From Plenodomus lindquistii (lineage: Eukaryota > Ascomycota > Dothideomycetes > Pleosporales > Leptosphaeriaceae): DNA of 64,000 bases. This document shows, piece by piece, positions 45,227 through 57,060 of the stretch (positions are counted from its first letter, which is position 1; each line of letters opens with the position of its first letter). A model generated the notes under the pieces. The model did no database searches. It was not told the DNA's origin and saw nothing but the letters and a program-made list of their open reading frames with translations. The translations under genes and the position numbers were made by a program. The stretch covers positions 620,001 through 684,000 of the forward strand of contig JANUWI010000014.1 of NCBI GenBank assembly GCA_025504975.1. The letters run 5' to 3'.

Positions 45227-46234
45227 TCACTCATCCTTAGAAAAGAACCCAACATCCCCACTCGTCTTCCCCAACTCCACAAGCCTCTCTCTCATCTTCC
45301 TTGCCCGCTCCACCATCTCCGGCTCAAACCCCTCAAAATCATATTCCTTCGCCCACTCCCCAACACCATGCTGCAGCACATTTCTCGCTCTCTCACCACC
45401 CGCCGCCGTCGTCCCAATACTACCATGCAGCGTCATGCGTTCCTTGGTACAATCATACACACCACGATGTAAAATGTTGTTATTATAAAACGCCACCTCG
45501 CCTGCTTTCAACTTGACCGTGATTTGCGCGGGGAGATGGTCAGCATAGGGATCTGCATTGCGTTCTGTCTCCGTGCGTGCGCGTTTGTGCGAACCGGGGA
45601 TCAGAACGAGACTTTCGTCGTCGTAGAGGGCGAGATTCCATTGCGCGTGGTGGCTTGGTTTGGACAGGCGCTCTAGTTCTTCGTCTGGAGTTGCGGTGGC
45701 GGAGACGTCGTCGCGGTGCCAGCGGAGGCTGAAGGCCTGGTCTGGTCGGACGAGCATGTTGTAGAGTTCCATGGTGAGGTCGTCTTGGGAACAGTCGATG
45801 AGGGCTGCGACGTATCGCAGGAGTTCGCTGTCAAAGTAGGATTTGGCAAAGACGAGATGGTCGGGATTGGAGGGGTGGAGCAGGTGTTGGACGCCCCAGA
45901 TGCCGTGTGATGGGTCTCGCGGCCAGGGTGGGAATTGCTTGGGGAGAGTGCGTATGTAGGGCCAGGATCCTGAGCGTGCGGCTTGGGTCATGCGTGAGGC
46001 GGCTGCTCGGAGGGCTTCGAGATCAAAGGTGGGGAAGAGGGAGGCGGATAGAATGACGAAGCCGTCACGATCGAGGGAGGCTTTTGCTGCGCGATAGGGA
46101 TCATCGTGTGATGGTGTGATGTTCTTGGATTCGTGGCACTCTGTGGGTTTTGTAGCGGCTTGCATTACAGGCAATTGTGGAGTCGCTTTTGCGCTCTCAA
46201 CCTTGCTTCCTTTTTCGGGCTGGAGAGATGTCAT
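45227..46234 (-). CDS. PhyH-family Fe(II)/2-oxoglutarate dioxygenase
   Basis: A single exon of 335 aa. The jelly-roll dioxygenase of the phytanoyl-CoA dioxygenase (PhyH) family is recognised by the opening LDRDGFVILSASLF. The iron ligands are HRD at 173-175 and H256 in NNNILHRGVYD, and R266 (ERMTLHG) is the likely 2-oxoglutarate anchor. There is no signal peptide or clear peroxisomal SKL tail (it ends FFSKDE), so it is probably cytosolic. Fungal members hydroxylate diverse small molecules, often in secondary metabolism, and few have known substrates. All catalytic residues are intact. The ATG at 46234 is the first in frame. Confidence 0.88.
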   Translation of the reverse strand: MTSLQPEKGSKVESAKATPQLPVMQAATKPTECHESKNITPSHDDPYRAAKASLDRDGFVILSASLFPTFDLEALRAAASRMTQAARSGSWPYIRTLPKQFPPWPRDPSHGIWGVQHLLHPSNPDHLVFAKSYFDSELLRYVAALIDCSQDDLTMELYNMLVRPDQAFSLRWHRDDVSATATPDEELERLSKPSHHAQWNLALYDDESLVLIPGSHKRARTETERNADPYADHLPAQITVKLKAGEVAFYNNNILHRGVYDCTKERMTLHGSIGTTAAGGERARNVLQHGVGEWAKEYDFEGFEPEMVERARKMRERLVELGKTSGDVGFFSKDE

Positions 46235-49200
46235 GTTGGCTTTGCTCAGAGTCTTGAGTGTATGATGTTACTACTTATCAGACGTATCGGTAGTAGATTG
46301 ATCTGCTGTGGATCCCGTGGTAGACTTCGCGATAAAAAGTCAATAGTGGCCTTTCAACTTTCTTTCCTCCCACTTTCGTCAGATTGATCTATAGTGCCCA
46401 GGACAGTGCACGAATGGTGATTCGAAGGTAGAACAGTACGAAGAAGTGGCAATTACATATCTTCAAGGGCCTTCTGATCGTATTGGAACTGAATATGGAA
46501 GGTTACACAAGTTACCCCGCAACGTTACCCCCACTAAGCACCTTGCCCTAAACAGACAACGCATTATGATTCGAGGGTTGCTGGTACCATGTCTTAGTTT
46601 CGTAATGACGTGTGATAGCGAACATTATTTATGCTACAATCACAAGCTGAAATCCGAGAAGGTGCAGGAATAAGAAGGAGAACTTCTTCTCAACGTACAG
46701 CTTGAACATAATGTTGAAGCCAAATTCATTAGTACCGCTTCCATACATGGCATATCCATCTTGACGATGTGGTAAACGCACCATCGCATGACCACTAGCC
46801 TCTGTAATCGTAGGAATAGCGATTGGACATCAATTTCCCGCATCTCGAGATTTATCATCTATAAATAACGATAATCTAACAGGTGATGTGTGCATCGACG
46901 CTGAGGATGTCCCCAGTCTTGCAGAAAAGTTATAGACGGAAAGATCAGCCGCTACGAATTGAGACCCTTTCTGAGTGAAATTCAATCTCGAGCTTCATGA
47001 GAAGCCGTAACCATCATATCACTTGAGAATTGCCTCTGGAACGCTAAGAAAGAAACAAAATAAAATGTTTGACTGTGGTCCGTTTCGAGAGTCAAGCTTA
47101 GCTCCGGCAGCTAGTACTCCCAACTAGCGATGGGGATCTGCTCGGAGACGTTTTTTGAACAACGCGCTGATTGTGGTACTTGATCGCACCACCGACTCGC
47201 TTTGGGCACTGTGGCTATGTGGTGTGTGGAGATAATTACCAATGCGGACTGCCCTTGTGCGGCCTTGCTTCTATGAACGTCGAATTATGAGCAGGGGTGG
47301 AATAACGTTTGACTTCCGAACGTGGACCCTCGACACGGTGCACTGCTATAGTTAGCACAGGGCGATTGCTTTATGCCAGGACTGTATCTGCTGCTAGTGA
47401 ATGAATTCGGTACTGTCTTGAACAGGATTGATATGTCCGAATATCCGATATAGGACGATGAAGATCAGGCCTATATTTATGGTATCACCGACTAAAGCAG
47501 TAATCCAATTCGAGCATATCCCAAATCGGTCGAGACAGACGGTGATTGCTCCATGTAGACGTGCACGGATGGCCCTCGCAGGTTACTGATGCCAGGAACA
47601 GTACCTCCAAAATGCAGAATGGTTGAGGAGCATGAAACGCGTGGCTGTTGACCTCAAGAATACCTTCATTAGGAAAATTGATCGAGCATGTGAAGGGACA
47701 AATGACTGCCGTGTATGCGAGATATCTCCCGAGCACGCAGATTCAGATCTGTGTGTGGAACAATCCAAGATCTGGTGGGAAGCGGCTGAACGGGACCACC
47801 GATGACCTTGAACCACTTCTTCTCGCTGCAAATATATGATTGGTTGTATCTTCAGTGTGTATGCAGCAGGTCGCAGTCTCCTTGTCGAGAACGCGGTTCG
47901 CGTGACGTTGGACAAACAGCCACAAAGCTTCTTCGTGCAGGTCTAGACAATACTAGACGTTGATTGGACCTATGCGGGGTACGTCTTGTCGACAGCTAGA
48001 GACACCGTGACCGGCCGATTGGCAGAGAGAATTCGCTGCAGATGCGTTGAGCTCGATCTTGGGGCTTTTTTTTCCAAGGGCGTCAGACGCGGCAGATGCG
48101 TTTCGCAGCGTGATATGTAGACGCGGCATGCGGAAAACCATGACTTGGACCATGGTAGACTGGGAGGTCAACTGGCATCGACCAGATGGCGTGGAGGGCC
48201 GATACCCATATAGAACTATATCGCGAGAGATCGAGTCGATGCATTGCTCCGCTGACCAGCTTGTTGCTGTCTGCCGTGTCTCGGATTGATGGCGCAAATG
48301 GATTACCGAGTGCTCTCCTCTCAGTAACGGTCAACCAGATCATTGGACCGAATCTTCGATGCGTATGTTCTCTAGGTCGTTATTTCAGTAGTAGCGAGCC
48401 ACTAGAGACCCACTTCTCTACCAGATCTGCCGAAACAATGGTGAATGAGTACCGAGTATGTGGACGTCTTGGGGCAGCGTTTGGAGCAGCAAAGTCGTCA
48501 TGTCGGTGATCTGTACTGGGCCCATGTGTGATGAAAATGTATCGAGCAGGGACAGCTTCCAAGCTTTGAAGTCGGCGCATATCAACAACAGCCTTTGATA
48601 GCGATGCGTCTACATCACGTGATTCTTCCATCAGTTCTGGTGCAGGTAGTGTGCAGTGTGTACGACAGGTGCGTGGAGCAGAAGCTGAGATTCTTGACGG
48701 AGCTTCTGTGACAGAGGCTGGAGGGCTTTGCAGACGTCAAGTGGATCCGTGGACATGAAGAAGTGCGGTCTCTGCGAGCGTTTGGAACGCTGGAGCTTTG
48801 GGAAGGAACACCCGGCGGTGAAGAGATGATGAGCGAGAAGGGAAGGAGATCTTCGCGCCGGCCGCTCCGCAAGGAGCCACGATTGGTGGCAGCTGCCTAA
48901 AATAGCTCGTGCCTTTTTGGATCCTGGCCTCGCGTCATCCCGGCGTGCAAAGCGGGGCCAGCGAGCATGGTGCAACGCGGACAGCAAACCAACCCTCGAT
49001 TTTATTTATGCGGATACGAGGGAGCAGCAAGCAAAGATGGAGACGTCTGGCGCCTGAGGACCAGCGTGCTGCGTGCGTGCAGCTGCTGTGACGGTCGACG
49101 GCGGCTCCCCCCAAAACATCAGGAGATGACGCTCTGCGCAGCAAATGTCCATCAAACGGGCTTCATCTCGCAGTGCCTAGCAACCTCGTACTCTCCCCAC

Positions 49201-51008
49201 GTCTTGGCGAGCATGGGCAGTCCTGCGAATTTCATGGGCCATGGGCCATGGTCGAGGTTGCAACTTGCAGCGCAGACGTGTGGCGGGTGGCCCGGAATTG
49301 GGCCGCGGGACCCTGTTGACGCAGGCGCAGGAGACGGCATGGCAGGCCGCGATGAGGTTATCTCATCTCCAAGGACGGGAGAGGATGCAGAGGGCGGGGT
49401 ACAAACATGTCGGTGAGCTTCAACAGCACAAGCACGACGACCCGGCCGTCCTTATCGCATGCACGCCAGCGATAGCATCCTTGTCGACATTCCTGGCATG
49501 CTGGCGCCTTTGCACCGCTCTCCACCAACTGCTGCAAACGCTCAGCCGCAGGTGTGGGTTTGCCGGTGGGCGCGCCGCTGGGATTGGCTGCACTGCCTTT
49601 GCGAGCGGCGAGAGATTCGTAATTGTTTACGGGATCGCGTACGGACTAGACGCGTCGAGCAGAGCAACCATTTGCAGCAGCGCAACAGCCGAACGGCAGC
49701 ACGACATGGACGTCGTCGACCCCATGGCACATGGATGAGACTGAAAGCAGATTGCAGGCAGTCGTCGTCTTGTTTCCGTGGACCCTGGAATGCGGGCAAG
49801 CCAGCATGTGTTTGCATCATCTCTGGGTGGTCTCTGGGGCTCTCGGGAGCGGTTTTGGCCCGGAATGAGCGAGCAGTCGATGACGACGAGCGTGAACTTC
49901 TGCAGTGGCCCGTTGCCATGCAGACGCCGTACCGTGACTGCAACGCACCAGGGCAGCGGAGGTGTGGGGAGAGGAGCAAGAGGAGTGCCAGACATTGGGC
50001 GACGGCAGCCACGATATCAAGCAGTGCTGCAGGGCGGCTGGCACTCTATGCATGTGTAGCTAGATGGAGTGCTCTACTCTAGAGTACATGTCTGTCCGTT
50101 GAGATTCGTGATGCTGGCGGCGTTTTGTGCTGCACGAACCGCGGCACAAGCAAGTCGTCGACATTGCCAGTCGACATTGTCAGTCAGTACTCTGCTGGAG
50201 GTAGTCTGTGTCGTCTATGTAATCTACAGTAGGTGTATAGTATGATAAAAGCTGCGACCATGGCCACGGTCAAGGGCGCTGCAGGGAACGGCGGCGGACG
50301 AGGCCAGTCGTGTGCTTGTCCTGTCCAGCAGCGCGCAACGTGCTCGGTCGGCCTGGCTGGCGTGAGTAACTTATTGAGCGTCTCCTCTCGGCGGGCGCAC
50401 GGCCGACGCTAGCACCTGCAGTGGCCCCCTTTGCTAGAACATCCTACAACCACCTCTTCACCGCGAGAGAGAGAGCCGCCCTCACCCTCACTCTATTCTT
50501 TTCCTTCTGCCTGCACGTCGATCCGCCTGTCGCTCCACGCACCCCAAGGCCGCCCATCCCCCCGCCGTCCAATGCCCGCCTGAACAACTGCTCGGGAGGC
50601 TCTGGTACACGCTGCCATCTCCGTCCACCACGACAGCCTTCCCTGCGCTCGACGTCGCCTTATTTGCCTTCTCTTCGCTGTTTTAATACTTTCTTCCTTT
50701 TTTCCTTGTAGCAGGTACATTCCCCCCTTACCCAGCCCTCCTCCGCGGTGCCGTCGTTGCAGCGAGGCCGACGCCCCATGCCGCCTCCCTTAGCATTGCC
50801 GCGCCCACGAAGCCTGCTTCACACCCCATCCGTCACGAGTTTCCATCTCCCCCGCCAGCACGTGCATCTCGCACTTTCCAGCCTGCCAGTGCTAACATCG
50901 CGTCCCACTGCAGAACTCTAGGTGCTGCTTCACCATCGTCTTCCCCCCCCTTCGACGTGCACACGTCGACCTCGATCGAGCACTCGACGACCTCGTGCAC
51001 AGTGACCA
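46235..51008. other. 4.8-kb gene-poor stretch
   Basis: No gene with a recognisable product lies here. Open frames overlap on both strands at 49241-50082, as expected in GC-rich sequence. One coding-like fragment (47593-47805) is listed separately. From about 50400 on, pyrimidine-rich sequence leads into the Bni4-like gene and is probably its promoter and a long 5' UTR. Confidence 0.5.
47593..47805 (+). pseudogene. possible relic exon
   Basis: The frame reads QEQYLQNAEWLRSMKRVAVD and continues with protein-like composition, including CRVCEISPEHADSDLC and SKIWWEAAERDHR, to a TGA. There is no supported start: a stop lies just before it, and no clear upstream exon was found. I do not recognise a family. 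It could be a fragment of a decayed gene or the last exon of an unseen one. Confidence 0.25.
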
Positions 51009-53335
51009 ATGGCTACGGTACTCTCGCCAATCGTTCAACCATCCAGCCCCATTACGATGCCATATTCTTCGACCGATGCCTACCAGAACCAGCCTGCGCA
51101 GCCCAAAAACCAACAACAGCGATCCACGCAGATGCCACGAACCCAGCACAATGGCACCACAGGCGGAACAGGGTACAGAGGTACCTCAGCGCCGATAGCG
51201 CCCTACGCCTTTAGCAGCACACCCCAGCTGCGGCAGGAGAACAGGACCGTCTCGCCTCCCAACGGCCAAATGCAGCAGCAGCAGCAGGCCCGACTAGGCC
51301 ATCCGTCTCATCCCTCGTCATCATCCGACTCGACAGTTTCGACCTCCGGGTCGTCTAGTCGTTCATTGGCCGGCGCGCCGCCTGTATCCAAAGACGACAG
51401 CGACCTGCGCAAGCCGGTCGATAATTTCGCCCCCTCCATCTCACTGGCGATTCCTGACCTCTCGCTTTCTGTGGGTGGTGAACCCCTGGTGAAGCCATCA
51501 CCTGGGCGGTACAGGCGTACTCCTGCTCGCACCGACTCTTCTACCAGCATCCCCACAGGCGCTACGACGCCGACACAGCGTTCCTCGTCAATTGGCTTCT
51601 CCACCGCACAACCAGCACAGAGTGCGGTCATTGTGAACTCTGCCAATGGCTCGTCAGCCAAACCTGGACACAACCGGGCCAACAGTGCTGATGAAACGCA
51701 AATTTCTAGACAGGGCGGCATGGACCCCGCTAAGAGATACAGACGACGAAGCAGCAGTGGAGTGGAAAGCGGCAGTATTACTACAAACATGGCGACACTG
51801 CAGGTCGCTCCAAGTGGATCGCAGGCAACGGCCGTGAACAATAGGCGGCCGGTGTCCAGTTCGGGACGGCCGGCGTCAAGTCAAAGCCATGAAGGACAAG
51901 GCAGCGCGGGGAGCACAGCTTCCAAGCAACCGTCGCAGCCACAGGTATGATGCTTCTCATCCTCTCCTATCTTCAAATGCTGACAGTCCGAACCAGCGCC
52001 CTGAGGTTGCTACACAGCGCAGCTACGCAACCGTCGCTGGAGGTGCCGGACCTAAAGCTACAGTTAAAGACTCCAAGGCATCCGAGCCTGCAAAGCGTCA
52101 TGCGCCCTCGCCTCTGTCTAACCCTCTATCACCTTCTGGACCATCGAGTCCTGCTAAGATCTCTGCGTCCCAGAGTACAGCAGTTCAACAACTCGCTGCC
52201 CTCAATGACAAAGAAAATGGCATGAAGTCGCGCCTTCGTAGGGCCTTTTCCTTTGGAAGCGCCGCTGAGCTGCGAAAAGCATCCGCCGAAAATACTCTCT
52301 CAGCAGAACGAGCGAAGCTCCGAAAGGACAGATACCAAAACGAAGAGGATGCAGAGCAGGCGGCCATCATCGCCAAGCAAGAGGCGGCTGGAATTGGAGC
52401 TGGCATCTACTCCGGCCAAGGTGGCATAGGCTCCACTGATAACCTGTCCATACAGTCAGCTGCCTCATCTGCCTCAATGATGCTCCGGAAGATGGGTCAT
52501 GGAATGAAGAAGGGCACAAAATCCATCAAGGGCCTCTTCAGACCAAAATCTGTTATTGGAGTACCGGCTGCAGATGGGCCGATCGCAAGACCCAGCGTGG
52601 GTCAAGTCTCCCTGGTCAATGTCGAGGCGGAGCGACAAAAGGTGAACGTCAATGCGAACCCTCACGAGCAGGTCGGAGGTGGCACGGGGTATCCTAGGTT
52701 GGAGCGCAACTCGGTCGATGCTGGGCGCGTGGCAGAAGTTGTTGACCCTACCGCCGTCCCCAACGATGCTTTCCCGCGAAGAAGTATTGTAGGAGGCGAT
52801 CGCGAACGAGCGGAAGTGCTCTCTTCGATGAAACGTGGGATTTTGAAGCGTAAGTTACCGAGAGCTGGTGCAGCTTTACATACTGACAACTACCCAGGCA
52901 CTGGTACAAACTCAGATTCGGGCTCGCCAGTTCTCAAGCCGGTAGACGCAGCTGCCAATGCTGCTAACTCTAGGTCGAATTCCCCGTCTACTCCCAAGGC
53001 GGAACCCAGCCCGGACTACTTCGCAAAGCCTCCACGCATACCAAACGGCAGCACACGCAGCCTTCCAACTACGCCTCATGGTGGTATGAGGAACATTTCC
53101 TTCAGTCCGCGCATACAATTCCACGATGCGTGGTCTCCACAAGACTACGATCGCAGGGGCGATATTGCGACGTGTAATAGGCTTACACCGATGCTCGCAC
53201 AGCAAATCAAGGAGGAGCTCAACTCTTTCAAGATGGTATGTTGTTACTCCTGACGTACGCAACGCTTGTCACTAATCATTAATGCAGGAGATGGAGGTTC
53301 ACGAGTCCTCGAAACCACACACACACTTCTTCTAA
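51009..53335 (+). CDS. Bni4-like scaffold protein (Glc7/septin adaptor type)
   Basis: Exons 51009-51944, 51997-52849, 52898-53235 and 53288-53335 (introns 52, 48 and 52 bp) encode 724 aa. Most of the protein is disordered, Ser/Pro/Gln-rich sequence. A basic stretch (KSRLRRAFSFGSAAELRK) lies in the middle and RGILKRTGTNSDSGSP just after the second intron. The C-terminus is the conserved part: FSPRIQFHDAWSPQDYDRRG, then CNRLTPMLAQQIKEELNSFK, ending HTHFF. RIQF fits the [RK][VI]xF docking motif for protein phosphatase 1. This arrangement resembles yeast Bni4/Afr1-type proteins, which target Glc7 and chitin synthase to the septin ring; the functional link is inference. The second intron has no stop and is a multiple of three. 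Confidence 0.72.
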
Positions 53336-53536
53336 CGATTATGCATCCATCAATTGGACAAGGCGTCTTGGCGAATAACTTTCAATGTTGCACCTTGGGA
53401 TTGAACCTCAAGCGTTCATGAGTTGCCTGTTCAGCCAACTCCCTTATTCTGGTTACTGCGGATCTGTCTCTTCTATATTAGCGAGCATTTGCAATCGGGT
53501 AGAGCAGCATGCTTTTGCTTGTGGGGCTGAGCAAAT

Positions 53537-53821
53537 TTGTTTGCATTGAAAAGTAACACGCAGAGAAGAACTCTCGCCAAAGTTCATATTTTCCTTGCCT
53601 TTGTTGTCTCTACCTGGGGAGTTTCTTTTCAATTGACGTCTATGTTACCGGTCTTCTTACTCTCTACTATGTCACACAATCAGGCGAATTTCGTTACATC
53701 ACTCACTATTTTGGCCGAAGCTGTTCATTGCTTCGCTACACTTGTAATCCTTAGAGATACAGTCAAAGATGCACTTGGCTGGCGCAAGGATCCTTGGACG
53801 GTGTTGGCATATGTCGACTAG
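53537..53821 (+). pseudogene. fragment of a small membrane protein
   Basis: The frame reads RRTLAKVHIFLAFVVSTWGV, a hydrophobic stretch FQLTSMLPVFLLST, a second hydrophobic segment around VHCFATLVIL, and the end GWRKDPWTVLAYVD. Composition and hydrophobic spacing look like real coding sequence for two membrane segments. No ATG precedes it in frame, and the frame lies about 200 bp past the Bni4-like stop, so it is probably a relic or has an unseen first exon. No family is recognised. Confidence 0.35.
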
Positions 53822-54631
53822 CTGTGTAATTGGAGAAATGAAGTTCGGTACGTCCACTTGTCAGTCTTCTTTGAGACTATCATGTTCGTTGTGACCATTG
53901 CACTTTGACATGGCGCCGCGTGGGTGCACTCGATGCCTGATCCGATTAGGGTGCCGTGAGGGCTCCCAGCCGTAACCAATGGCAATCCGTGTCAGTCACA
54001 TCTCTTTCACATGGCGTATCTCACCCTTTGAAGCACATACTTGGCGCATTGATGGGCAGGCGTCCACGCGTTCAAGGTACGGCGATTGCCATTTTGTTCT
54101 CGCTAGCAATATGCTCCTGCGTCTTGCTCTAACCGCAGCGGCACCGTGACCGAGGATATGCGTTCGCCTATATGAAAAGCCCATGTAAATATTTTCCCCA
54201 TTAACGAACCACACCTGCCAATTAAGGCACGTTACCACTGCCATGAGGGGACCTGCGAGTATTGGCCGATTAGGCGCTAATTCTCCGATTTATCGAATTG
54301 ATGATTTTGAGGATATCCTCCGATGCCAACACGATCGCATGACCTTCATTGTGGCAACCAGATCCCGCCTTAATTGTGCACGAGATGGGGCCAGGGCGGA
54401 TAGATATCGCAGATCCCCTATTGATTATGAAGCACATAGGGTAGCGCGGATACAGATCGAACTTCGCGATGGTCAGTCGATGGCGTGAATGTGACTAGAG
54501 CACGTGTTCATGTTCACGATGGCTGCGAGTGTTTCAAATGCTGTCTTCTCGTACGACTGCTGTCATTTGCATGAATGGCGAACAACATTGCGTAATGCAA
54601 CATGGAGAATGGCGAAGATTGAGATGAGGGT

Positions 54632-54664
54632 CACGTGATGACGCTCGCTTGATGTGAGGGTTAG
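54632..54664. promoter_or_regulatory. CACGTG box and telo-box upstream of RPS25
   Basis: CACGTG lies at 54632-54637 and AGGGTTAG, a telo-box (TTAGGG-type) element, at 54657-54664, about 95 bp before the start codon. Telo-box elements are common in ascomycete ribosomal-protein promoters. Assignment to this gene is inference from distance. Confidence 0.45.
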
Positions 54665-54758
54665 CGCGCTTGGCATCACGGACTCCGCACGGCACTCGAA
54701 TTTGACTGAACCACACGTCAACGACCACTCCCGTCAGCAACTCACCACATCCGACAAA

Positions 54759-55363
54759 ATGGTATGTTCTACCGAAGCGATATTTCCAGGAGATGAAGAT
54801 CATGTTTTAATCATTTCCACAGGCACCTGCAGCAACTGGAGGCAAGAAGCAGAAGAAGAAGTGGTCCAAGGGCAAGGGTACGTGACATTGCATCGCACAT
54901 TCAGCACCTCTACACTCGTCGAAACGCCGCTGGACACGGATCACGACATAAAGCGTCCTTTACTCCTGCTGTAAACGACGCTCGCACGCCTCAGGACATC
55001 CTCTAGAAGAATCGCCACTGACAGCCGTACAGTCAAGGACAAGGCCAACCACGCTGTTGTTCTCGACAAGCAGACCAACGACAAGCTCCAGAAGGATGTC
55101 GGCTCCTACCGCCTCATCACCGTTGCCACCCTCGTCGATCGTTTGAAGATTAACGGCTCGCTTGCACGACAGGCGCTTGCCGATCTTGAGGAGGCCGGTC
55201 AGATCAAGAAGGTTGTTGGACACTCGAAGTTGAGCATCTACAGTACGTTGGACTTTGCTCCCCTCAAGCCTAGGACCTTGCAATTTGCAGTCGAGTTTGG
55301 GGGAATATAGATTCAGATCACGGCTAACATATTCCAGCACGCGCTGTCGCCGCTGACGCGTAA
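54759..55363 (+). CDS. RPS25: 40S ribosomal protein S25 (eS25)
   Basis: Four exons (54759-54761, 54823-54877, 55033-55242, 55338-55363) encode 97 aa, normal for fungal eS25. The first exon is just the ATG, followed by a 61-bp intron. The second begins APAATGGKKQKKKWSKGK. After a 155-bp intron the sequence continues VKDKANHAVVLDKQTNDKLQ, followed by the winged-helix core with LITVATLVDRLKINGSLAR and QIKKVVGHSKLSIYTRA. The protein sits near the head of the small subunit. Introns immediately after the start codon are typical of highly expressed fungal ribosomal-protein genes. Every join keeps frame and restores the conserved protein. Confidence 0.96.
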
Positions 55364-56152
55364 GCGTTTCTCCACGGACTAGTAAAGAATATGTGGATGC
55401 GAGACTCGGGGTACTTCTTTCAGCTTTTCAACGACATTCCTCTTCCCATTACCATCGGCGTCTTCACGAAATGAAATGGGTCACATATATTGGGTGCTTT
55501 CATGGCACGATCATGAGCTGAGAGGAACGGGCTCGGGTACAGCACCTGGAGCCCTTGGGAGGTGTCGGTTACGTACTGAATGAAAAGATTCCCAAAACAC
55601 TACGAGTAACAGGTTGATGGCTTTTGTGATTGTGAAGTGATGCATTTTAAAGTTTTAACACCAAAGTGAGACAAAATTGCTTTTGAACGGTCCATATCTA
55701 CTGCACGGCCAGGCAAATCCAATGCAATTACTGTCTTCGTAGAAAACACGACATACAAATGCCGTTTACCTCAAGTCTCGCTACTCGTTTTGTAGAATTT
55801 GTCTTCTCGGCACAACATACCTAATTTCCAACATGTGCTATATTCCTGAAGGACAAGCAAACCCTCTCATCGACATGCAATACGAGACACATTTAATGAG
55901 AATAACGTGCTCCATTAGGCGTAGGTAGACCTCAGCTGTGAAGGTATGCAGCCATTATCAAGAGAACACTTGGACAAAGTCACGCACGCCTACACCATCC
56001 TCACGCTCATATGCCATGCCTAATACGAGCGCAAGTAACCTGGCATAGTACCCAGCAAGATATTGTTGCTTCACTTTTGGAGTCTGCCCGCCAAGATACA
56101 TGCTGCAGCGAGAAACCCCTTCTCAAGGATAACACAACGCCATCGACACGCC
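55364..56152. other. convergent 3' flanks, no gene seen
   Basis: This separates the ends of RPS25 and the cytochrome-b5-domain gene. The stretch is AT-rich and has only short open frames. Confidence 0.55.
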
Positions 56153-57060
56153 TCAAACCTCATACTTCCTAACCGGCCTCCCCTTCCTCGCCTGCTCACA
56201 CAACTCCCTCCTCGGCACATTATCCAACCACCCCTCCTCCCTCCTCACCTCCCCCACCTTAAAATACGGCTTGCCCTTATCCCCACGAAACAACCTATGC
56301 CAATTCTCCAACGCATCCCGAACCTGCTTCCTCGCATGCCTCAGTTCCTGCGCATGTCTATTCTTGCGTTCGGCAGACGTCAGCTTCTTCCTGTGTCTCG
56401 CCTTTTCCTTGTCTTCCGGCGTCGCCGTATCTTTTTCCTCTGGGTCAATAGGCATGAATGTGTATTCTGCGCCGCGCAGGTCGGGCACGCTGTCTTCTGC
56501 GAAACATCCGGTTATAAAGGCGCGCGCGGCGTCTTTGCCGGCGAAGACGTGGTACGAGCCGCCGGGGCCGTAGGTTTGGGGCGAGGAGGACACGTCGTAG
56601 ATTGTGCCGTTTAGGGCGAGGTAGATGGGTTTTTTGGGGTCCGCGCCGTTGTAGGATGCTAGTTCGGCATCGGTGAGGGAGATTTGGGGAGTCTGTGGTT
56701 GGGGGGTGGGTGTTAGTGGGGGGTTGCGAAGGGGAGGGAAGGGAGGGAGGGTTGAAGGGGGGGAAGGGGACGTACGACTAGTTTCTTCCACTCGCGAGCG
56801 CGTGTCCACCATGGGTTGTAGCCCCATGTCATGCTTGAGCCGCTGGTGCTGAGATAGCTCAGGCCGCTGCTGAGAAGCAGGATGCCGCCTAGTATCCGCA
56901 GGACATCGAGGAAGGAGAGCCCGTTGGAGGTCTTGACGGCTTGTTCGCGTACTGCGCTTTTGATCTCTGCTTTCTCCTTTGCGACTGGGTCGGTGGACGA
57001 TGACTTCTGGTCGCTGGGCGAATCTTGCGCCGCGCGGCGGTACCGTGGCGCTGCTGCCAT
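56153..57060 (-). CDS. cytochrome-b5-like heme/steroid-binding membrane protein
   Basis: Exons 57060-56776 and 56692-56153 with an 83-bp pyrimidine-rich intron (56693-56775) encode 274 aa. One N-terminal membrane segment lies near residues 49-70 (LDVLRILGGILLLSSGLSYL). The cytochrome-b5-like domain of the MAPR type follows from about residue 96: SLTDAELASYNG, YLALNGTIYDVSSS and YGPGGSYHVFAGKDAARAF. The tyrosine pattern is that of progesterone-receptor/Dap1-like proteins, not the histidine pairs of true cytochrome b5. After the domain comes a basic helical stretch (KEKARHRKKLTSAERKNRHA) and a conserved tail. Relatives bind heme and support sterol P450 enzymes in the ER. This architecture is longer than yeast Dap1 (152 aa), so it is a fungal MAPR paralogue. 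Confidence 0.85.

Larger units (their letters stand above)
53336..54758. other. intergenic with one membrane-protein-like fragment
   Basis: This holds the 3' flank of the Bni4-like gene and the promoter of the S25 gene. A fragment at 53537-53821 is listed separately. An ATG-initiated frame of 81 codons at 54243-54488 shows no motif. Confidence 0.5.

Noticed and set aside
49241..50082. Several open frames of 120-207 codons on both strands
   Set aside because: They overlap each other in all frames, most lack a plausible start, and none shows a motif; GC-rich sequence explains the openness.
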